In this document: piece by piece, positions 15,082 through 19,657 of the stretch | Position numbering within the stretch: position 1 is the first letter of the stretch | How the letters are laid out: every line of letters begins with the position of its first letter | Assembly (NCBI GenBank): GCA_959020865.1 | Contig: CAUEUD010000051.1 | Span: 1-19,657 of the forward strand | Reading direction: 5' to 3' | Source of the DNA: Eubacterium limosum | Lineage (GTDB): Bacteria; Bacillota; Clostridia; Eubacteriales; Eubacteriaceae | Length of the DNA stretch: 19,657 nucleotides | The notes under the pieces: model-generated | Databases searched by the model: none | What the model was told of the DNA's origin: nothing | The model's input: only the letters and a program-made list of their open reading frames with translations | Program-made: the position numbers and the translations under genes

Positions 15082-16542
15082 TTATTCTTCCTCACTTTTA
15101 TCAGAGTGGATTCCTGCCAGGTGCGCTGCGAACTCCTTCTTTTTCTCCAGATTGGAAAGCTTGGAGTACATGACCTTCTGAGCCTGGGGCGACCCTGCGC
15201 CGTGCATGCTTTCCACCAGCGCCGTACCGCCGGTCATATTTTCGATCAGGCGGCCGATGCGCATCCGGTCCTCGGTTGGCACATCTGCCACGCCTTTCAG
15301 GTATTTATCCACATATTTGCCGATTTCCGGATTCCGCAGATCGGATTCCGATGGCATTGTAGCAATTATACCACCGCCGATATCCTGTGCCAAACGGTCG
15401 ATGTCGTAAATCAATTGTGTCACATTGTGTTTACCGACATTGGCCAGCAGCGGGTCTACAAAATAAGCGCCGGATTCCGTGGGCTTTCCTTCGCAGGAGC
15501 ACGCAAGGGAGCAGGCATAGAGGGTTTCAGTCAGGTGAATCATCTCGTTGATCTTTTCCTTAACATGGCCCGCCTTTCCATAGCCGCTGTAGTCTGCCAT
15601 AAGCGCAGCCGCGCCGACCACAACATCGGAAACACCGCCCTTACAGCCGCCGTAATTCTGTCTGTGATAGCAGGCAAAACGTTCGACCAAAAGCCCAGAA
15701 TAGGGTGTTTCGCCGCACATGAACACACGCTCCCACGGGACAAAAACATCATTGAGAACCGTCAGGCATTCGCCGCCGACAATACCGAATTTTGCGTTGC
15801 CCTGGTCAATCTCGCCTTCCATTTTCCGGTCATCATTTGTCTGACGGCCAAAGATATGGATCACTCCCGGGGCGTCCACTGGCAGCGCGCAGCAGACTGC
15901 ATAGTCCGCATCGTCTTCCTTCATTCCCATGGTGGGCATAATCAGCATCTCATGAGAATTGACCATCCCGGTCATATGCGCTTTCGCGCCGCGGATAACA
16001 ATGCCGTCTTCATTTTTATCCACGACATGGACAAACAAATCCGGATCTGCCTGCTGGCTTGGGCGCAGGCTGCGGTCACCCTTCGGGTCTGTCATGGCTC
16101 CGGCAATCATCAGGTCGTTTTCCTGTACATACAGAAGAAATTTTTTAAAACGTTCATGGTATTCTGTCCCCATTGCCTTATCCATATCATAGGTAACAGA
16201 ATAGGTCGCGTTCATGGCGTCAAAGCCCACACAGCGCTGATAGCAGGTACCTGTCTTCTGAGAGATCATGCGAAGCATCTTGACCTTTTTCACCAGATCG
16301 CTGACGCTTTGATGGATATGTGTAAACCGGTTGATTTTCTTCCCTGTTAAATGGGAGGTGGTGGTCATTAAATCTTCATATTGCGGGCTGCCTGCCAGAG
16401 CGTAGGTCATGGAAGCTGCATTGACATGGCCTTTAATAAAGGGATGGTCGATGACCTTATCGCTGTCGATCAGCTCTCCCTTTATATAAACTTTGATATC
16501 CCGGCCGCGCAGGCTGTCAATATAATCGCGTGCTGTTTTCAT
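15082..16542 (-). CDS. abfD: 4-hydroxybutyryl-CoA dehydratase-type enzyme
   Basis: This 486-residue protein belongs to the 4-hydroxybutyryl-CoA dehydratase/vinylacetyl-CoA isomerase family, which uses FAD and an unusual [4Fe-4S] cluster with one histidine ligand to dehydrate an unactivated beta C-H by a ketyl-radical route. All four cluster ligands are present: C100 and C104 (TCYQRC) and H293 and C300 (CYHRQNYGGC), the spacing known from the Clostridium aminobutyricum enzyme (99, 103, 292, 299). Y297 and the glutamate of the VESMHGAGSPQ block match proposed catalytic residues. It is therefore a dehydratase type, not a flavin hydroxylase of the related HpaB group. The 4-hydroxybutyrate dehydrogenase and CoA-transferase that usually accompany it are not in this window; instead it lies between oxidoreductase and aminotransferase genes, so its acyl-CoA may come from a 2-oxoacid. 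It has a good AGGAG ribosome site. Confidence 0.92.
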   Translation of the reverse strand: MKTARDYIDSLRGRDIKVYIKGELIDSDKVIDHPFIKGHVNAASMTYALAGSPQYEDLMTTTSHLTGKKINRFTHIHQSVSDLVKKVKMLRMISQKTGTCYQRCVGFDAMNATYSVTYDMDKAMGTEYHERFKKFLLYVQENDLMIAGAMTDPKGDRSLRPSQQADPDLFVHVVDKNEDGIVIRGAKAHMTGMVNSHEMLIMPTMGMKEDDADYAVCCALPVDAPGVIHIFGRQTNDDRKMEGEIDQGNAKFGIVGGECLTVLNDVFVPWERVFMCGETPYSGLLVERFACYHRQNYGGCKGGVSDVVVGAAALMADYSGYGKAGHVKEKINEMIHLTETLYACSLACSCEGKPTESGAYFVDPLLANVGKHNVTQLIYDIDRLAQDIGGGIIATMPSESDLRNPEIGKYVDKYLKGVADVPTEDRMRIGRLIENMTGGTALVESMHGAGSPQAQKVMYSKLSNLEKKKEFAAHLAGIHSDKSEEE

Positions 16543-16551
16543 CTTTTTCTC

Positions 16552-17442
16552 CTATTTTACCCAATCTCTGCGTATTTTTTCCCAGGTTTCATCTCTGCCT
16601 TCGGTGATAAGCGCAATGTCATTTTCATCGAGATGTGAAAACCGGCCCTGCTTTGAGAGATAATCTGAAATATCGGCAAACTCTTTAGGGTTGCGGTTCA
16701 GGGTAAATTCCTTGTTTTCATATTCTGCCAGATACCACAGGCCGTTATCGACGGCTTCTTTTGCCAGCTCGATTGAAATATCCGTGGGTGTCTGCCAGCC
16801 TGTCGGGCAGGGAGCGAGTACGTGGATAAAGGATGGCCCGTCACAGTTCTTGGCTTTTTCCAGTTTTCTCAGATAATCTTCCGGATAGCCGACACTGGCA
16901 GTAGCCGCATATGGGATTTCATGGGCTGCAATGATCTCAAAGATTTTTTTCTTTGGCCGCGCCGCGCCGTGAATATTTTTTCCTGCCGGCGTGTTTGTGG
17001 TCTTTGCTCCATAGGGCGTTAAGCCACTTTTCTGAATTCCGGTGTTCATGTAAGCTTCATTGTCGTAGCAGATAAAAATTTCCTTATCGTTACGGTCAAT
17101 AGCACCCGACAGAGCCTGCAGGCCAATATCGGAGGTGCCGCCGTCTCCGGCAAAGCCAACGACATGGTAGTCCTCAAGCCCCAGGGCCTTGGCTCCCGCC
17201 AAAACACCGGACATCACTGCCGCAGTTGCAGCAAAGGGAGGTATAATCCCATTGACAAACAATGGCATATGCGGATATACGAAAGCAACCGTTGACATAC
17301 AGTTCGGCGGGATAACCGCAATGCTTCGTTCTCCCAGCACCTTAAGGGCCAGACGAATCGCAAGAGCTCCGCCGCAGCCGCCGCAGGCCTTATGACCATA
17401 AAACAGTTCTTCGTTTGGGATTGTTTTTGCATTAAGCGCCAT
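16552..17442 (-). CDS. porB: 2-oxoacid:ferredoxin oxidoreductase, beta subunit
   Basis: This is the thiamine-diphosphate-binding subunit, about 296 residues. The TPP/Mg motif GDGGTSDIG lies at about 99-107 and is followed by AIDRNDKEIFICYDN. Four cysteines expected to hold the proximal [4Fe-4S] cluster are present: CGGC (about 20 and 23), C48 and C212 (APCPTGW). Length matches PorB of four-subunit enzymes. Two starts are possible: TTG at 17448, 4 bases after AAGGAGG, or ATG at 17442, 10 bases after it. The ATG is listed, and either overlaps the end of the alpha-subunit gene. The complex makes acyl-CoA, CO2 and reduced ferredoxin from a 2-oxoacid. Pyruvate versus branched-chain or other 2-oxoacids cannot be told apart here. 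Confidence 0.92.
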   Translation of the reverse strand: MALNAKTIPNEELFYGHKACGGCGGALAIRLALKVLGERSIAVIPPNCMSTVAFVYPHMPLFVNGIIPPFAATAAVMSGVLAGAKALGLEDYHVVGFAGDGGTSDIGLQALSGAIDRNDKEIFICYDNEAYMNTGIQKSGLTPYGAKTTNTPAGKNIHGAARPKKKIFEIIAAHEIPYAATASVGYPEDYLRKLEKAKNCDGPSFIHVLAPCPTGWQTPTDISIELAKEAVDNGLWYLAEYENKEFTLNRNPKEFADISDYLSKQGRFSHLDENDIALITEGRDETWEKIRRDWVK

Positions 17443-18616
17443 AATCAATGTCCCTCCTTACATTAATAAATTCAACGGGCTTTTCAGTGTTGCCTGCCAG
17501 CAGTGCGTCAAAGATACTACTGATATCTTCCTTTGAGATGCTGCGGCCGCCTAAGCCGCCAACATAATTATAGGTCGGTACATCCACACCCTGCTGCTTG
17601 AGGGCAGAGTTAAAATCAGAGTAGACTGCGCCTTCAAATCCAAAGCTGATATCACGTTCCATGACACCGACCGCTTTAGCGTTTTTAACGATCGCTGCAA
17701 CCTTTTCCGTTGGGAACGGCCGTACACAGCGAAGCTTCAGCAGGCCAACCTTCTTACCTTCTGCGCGGCAGGCATCCACAACGACACGGGCTGTTCCCGT
17801 CACACTGCCGATTGTCACCAGGATTGCTTCCGCATCCTCACACTGGTATGCTTCTACCATACCACCGTAGGTTCGTCCGAAAAGCCTGCCGAATTCCTCG
17901 TCACTTTCGTCAATCACCTTCTCAGCCTTCAGCATTGCGATCTGCTGCTGATAACGGAACTCTGTATTATAGGTCGGTCCCGCAGTAATACAGGTGCTCA
18001 CCGGGTCCTCCAGATTAAGCTTGTTAATGTAGTCCTGATACGGGATATACGCGTCGACTGCCGCCTGATCGGTCATCTCAAGAGGCTCGTAGGTATGGGT
18101 TAAAACAAAACCATCCAGGTTGACCATGACCGGCGTCATGACCTCAGGATTCTCGGCGATTTTGAAAGCCTGAATGGTGGTATCAAAGGCTTCCTGAACG
18201 TTTTCAACATACAGTTGAATCCAGCCGGATTCCAGCTGAGATAAAGAGTCTCTCTGATCACCGTAAATATTCCAGGGCGCTGCCAGTGAACGGTTTGCGT
18301 TCATCATAACAATTGGGAAACGGGAACCGCTGGCATAGTGCAGACCTTCAACCATGTATAAAAGCCCCTGGCTCGATGTTGCGGTAAAGGAGCGGGCGCC
18401 CATGGCTGCGGAGCCGATAACAGCCGACATGGCGCTGTGTTCAGATTCCACATACATGTACTGGCAGTCAAGACTGCCATCCTCTACATAATCCGCCAGA
18501 CGTTCTACTACAATTGTCTGAGGTGTGATGGGGTAAGCGGCAATCACATGTGGTTTTGCCTGTCTGACCGCCAATGCGACCGCCTCGTCGCCGGATACAA
18601 ATAATTTTTCGCTCAT
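17432..18616 (-). CDS. porA: 2-oxoacid:ferredoxin oxidoreductase, alpha subunit
   Basis: This 394-residue catalytic subunit has the pyrimidine-binding TPP half (GDEAVALAV, AAYPITPQT, with E at YVESEHSAM) and the substrate-loop block NRSLAAPWNIYGDQRDS, a counterpart of the NRALSAP segment of PorA. A C-terminal transketolase-like domain follows (ILVTIGSVTGTARVVVDACR). Its length is that of separate PorA/VorA subunits. ATG 18616 overlaps the stop of the delta gene by four bases (ATGA), a tight coupling typical of complex subunits. The substrate could be pyruvate or another 2-oxoacid; the neighbouring aminotransferase suggests one derived from an amino acid (inference). Confidence 0.93.
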   Translation of the reverse strand: MSEKLFVSGDEAVALAVRQAKPHVIAAYPITPQTIVVERLADYVEDGSLDCQYMYVESEHSAMSAVIGSAAMGARSFTATSSQGLLYMVEGLHYASGSRFPIVMMNANRSLAAPWNIYGDQRDSLSQLESGWIQLYVENVQEAFDTTIQAFKIAENPEVMTPVMVNLDGFVLTHTYEPLEMTDQAAVDAYIPYQDYINKLNLEDPVSTCITAGPTYNTEFRYQQQIAMLKAEKVIDESDEEFGRLFGRTYGGMVEAYQCEDAEAILVTIGSVTGTARVVVDACRAEGKKVGLLKLRCVRPFPTEKVAAIVKNAKAVGVMERDISFGFEGAVYSDFNSALKQQGVDVPTYNYVGGLGGRSISKEDISSIFDALLAGNTEKPVEFINVRRDIDYGA

Positions 18617-18915
18617 GCGTCTGCCTCCTTAATCATCGTAATGGCCTCAACCTTACATGCTTTCGCACAAACGCCGCAGCCTTTACAGTAATCATAATCT
18701 ATTTCAAGGATGTCTCCTGATTTATCAATGGTGCCATCGGGACACACTAAAAAGCAGCGCAGACAATTAACACATTTTTCCGCGTCGATCACCGGCCGGA
18801 ATGTCCGCATCCCTGAGCTCACGTCAATCAGGTGGCCCGAACGTGTCGACGGCCCCATGGGCAGCTGCTCGATCGTGCCTGCCGGCTGTGGCGGCGATAA
18901 TTTAGGTCGGTTCAT
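18613..18915 (-). CDS. porD: 2-oxoacid:ferredoxin oxidoreductase, delta (ferredoxin) subunit
   Basis: This 100-residue electron-transfer subunit carries two [4Fe-4S] clusters: CVNCLRCFLVCP (C48, C51, C54, C58) and CKGCGVCAKAC (C77, C80, C83, C87). The N-terminal stretch of about 45 residues (LSPPQPAG, RTFRPVID) is the usual PorD extension before the ferredoxin fold. Its ATG directly follows the stop codon of the gamma gene, with the ribosome site GGAGGG inside the end of that gene. It passes electrons from the TPP site to soluble ferredoxin. Confidence 0.94.
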   Translation of the reverse strand: MNRPKLSPPQPAGTIEQLPMGPSTRSGHLIDVSSGMRTFRPVIDAEKCVNCLRCFLVCPDGTIDKSGDILEIDYDYCKGCGVCAKACKVEAITMIKEADA

Positions 18916-19464
18916 TTAGAGTCCCTCCTTTACAGTATTATAGGTTTCTTCCAAAAGCGTTTTATTTTTTGCCCTCACCTTTTCAGGGAGCTGCGTGTCA
19001 ATGGCCTTATAGATGGAGTCAAGGCTTGTCAGCTCTGTGGCCGCTGTCAGCGCGCCCAACAAAGGGACATTTGTGATGGGCCGTCCGAGGATTTTCAGCG
19101 CAAGGCCTGTCGCATCGACGGTTATAACCTTGCAGTCCTCACAGTCGCTGAAATCAAATGCCTCTGCAGGCTTCATTGTATTGATAATCACCTTTGCCCC
19201 AGGCTTTAACCCCGCCTTGACCGGCGCGCCTAAAAGCGTCTCATCCAACACAATGGCACAATCACAATCGACAACGTCGCTTCGATCCTTGATTGGCGCA
19301 TCATCAATTCGTGTAAAAGCTAATACCGGAGCCCCTCTGCGTTCTGGTCCGAACGATGGAAACGCCAACGCCGATTTATCGTCGCACACAACGGCATCTC
19401 CCAAGAGCCGGGCTGCTGTGAAGGCACCTTGTCCCCCACGACCATGCCAACGAATTTCAATCAT
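18916..19464 (-). CDS. porC: 2-oxoacid:ferredoxin oxidoreductase, gamma subunit
   Basis: This 182-residue subunit starts with the family signature WHGRGGQGAFTAARLL (6-21) and continues through FPSFGPERRGAPV, both hallmarks of the gamma/PorC domain of 2-oxoacid:acceptor oxidoreductases. It helps bind CoA and holds the complex together. It is the first gene of the operon in the order gamma-delta-alpha-beta, as in many archaeal and clostridial four-subunit enzymes. The ATG at 19464 follows AGGAGG by about 9 bases. The promoter and operator lie in the 90 bases upstream. Confidence 0.94.
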   Translation of the reverse strand: MIEIRWHGRGGQGAFTAARLLGDAVVCDDKSALAFPSFGPERRGAPVLAFTRIDDAPIKDRSDVVDCDCAIVLDETLLGAPVKAGLKPGAKVIINTMKPAEAFDFSDCEDCKVITVDATGLALKILGRPITNVPLLGALTAATELTSLDSIYKAIDTQLPEKVRAKNKTLLEETYNTVKEGL

Positions 19465-19481
19465 TTAATACTTCCTCCTGT

Positions 19482-19509
19482 ATTCCATAATACGGAATCA
19501 TTAATTCCA
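19482..19509. promoter_or_regulatory. Three-half-site operator of the por-abfD operon
   Basis: Half-sites ATTCCA (19482-19487), CGGAAT (19493-19498) and ATTCCA (19504-19509) again begin exactly 11 bases apart, with the inner spacer CATTA identical to the site at 7135-7162. The run GGAATCATTAATTCCATATT is identical in both. Extra half-sites lie upstream, GTTCCA (19523-19528, in the promoter spacer) and ATTCCA (19545-19550, overlapping the -35 box). The predicted transcription start is at its edge, as expected for repression. Confidence 0.8.
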
Positions 19510-19516
19510 TATTTGT

Positions 19517-19545
19517 ATTATAGTTCCATAATCAGGTTTTGTCAA
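19517..19545 (-). promoter_or_regulatory. Promoter of the por-abfD-aminotransferase operon
   Basis: On the minus strand a perfect TTGACA (19545-19540), a 17-base spacer and a perfect TATAAT (19522-19517) give a full-consensus housekeeping promoter. A promoter this strong before catabolic genes is normally kept off by a repressor, and operator half-sites lie within and directly after it. Confidence 0.88.
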
Positions 19546-19641
19546 TTCCATTTTTTAAAAAAATAATAAAAATTAAGGTACTCTTTCGAATGACGCTTTG
19601 CGGCTGAAAAATATGCTTAATAAATTATTTCACTGCCATTG

Positions 19642-19657
19642 ATTCCATAATACAGAA
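19642..19657. promoter_or_regulatory. Partial operator cut by the window edge
   Basis: ATTCCATAATAC followed by AGAA matches the first 12 bases of the por operator (19482-19493) exactly and then differs by one base before the window ends. It is probably part of another copy, serving a gene beyond the edge or acting as a distal site for the por promoter. The region 19551-19641 holds no gene or other signal that I can see. Confidence 0.5.

Noticed and set aside
15106..16350. 414-codon open frame on the plus strand opposite the dehydratase gene
   Set aside because: It is antisense to a strongly conserved enzyme, has no family motifs or ribosome site, and its residue make-up is that of a reverse-strand shadow.

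Overview
The window looks like a catabolic gene cluster from a strictly anaerobic, fermenting member of the Clostridia (Bacillota). This rests on oxygen-sensitive enzymes (glycyl-radical enzyme, ferredoxin-linked 2-oxoacid oxidoreductase, [4Fe-4S]/FAD 4-hydroxyacyl-CoA dehydratase, adenosylcobalamin mutase), strong AGGAGG-type ribosome sites and AT-rich intergenic DNA with consensus TTGACA/TATAAT promoters. A Eubacterium/Acetobacterium-like amino-acid fermenter is a reasonable guess, but no marker gene fixes the taxon. All sixteen genes lie on the minus strand, so transcription runs from high to low coordinates. No tRNA, rRNA, CRISPR, IS element or phage gene was seen.

Layout in transcription order. 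(1) 19657-19465: regulatory DNA with a perfect sigma-A-type promoter and a three-half-site operator. (2) 19464-13901: four-subunit 2-oxoacid:ferredoxin oxidoreductase (gamma, delta, alpha, beta), a 4-hydroxybutyryl-CoA-dehydratase-type enzyme and a PLP aminotransferase, with junctions of at most 9 bases or overlapping. (3) 13768-12497: glutamate dehydrogenase. (4) 12496-12205: a 292-base leader full of stem-loops that ends in a terminator-like hairpin. (5) 12204-9051: GlmL/MutL-type reactivase and a single-chain B12-dependent carbon-skeleton mutase. (6) 8960-8121: IclR regulator, closed by a strong terminator. (7) 7949-7263: GntR/FCD regulator with a TGGTATACCA palindrome at its promoter. (8) 7092-115: second operon with a DUF362 cysteine protein, a D-2-hydroxyacid-dehydrogenase-fold protein lacking the catalytic residues, an NhaC-type transporter, a glycyl-radical activase and a glycyl-radical enzyme.

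The strongest new signal is regulatory. The promoters of operons (2) and (8), 12 kb apart, carry practically the same operator: ATTCCA-N5-(T/C)GGAAT-CATTA-ATTCCA, half-sites exactly 11 bases apart, placed just downstream of consensus promoters. A related palindrome, TAGAAT-N5-ATTCTA, lies at the same place in the iclR promoter. The GGAA/TTCC half-sites resemble known IclR-family operators. The two operons are therefore probably one regulon, controlled by the IclR protein encoded between them.

Inferred metabolism: an amino acid or amino-acid-like compound is imported (NhaC-type carrier), rearranged or cleaved by radical enzymes (B12 mutase, glycyl-radical lyase), transaminated (aminotransferase plus glutamate dehydrogenase), oxidatively decarboxylated to an acyl-CoA (ferredoxin oxidoreductase) and dehydrated by a ketyl-radical dehydratase. 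The order of steps and the substrate cannot be read from sequence. Several radical or metal-dependent chemistries under one operator, together with a degenerate dehydrogenase and a DUF362 protein of unknown role, make this a candidate undescribed fermentation pathway.
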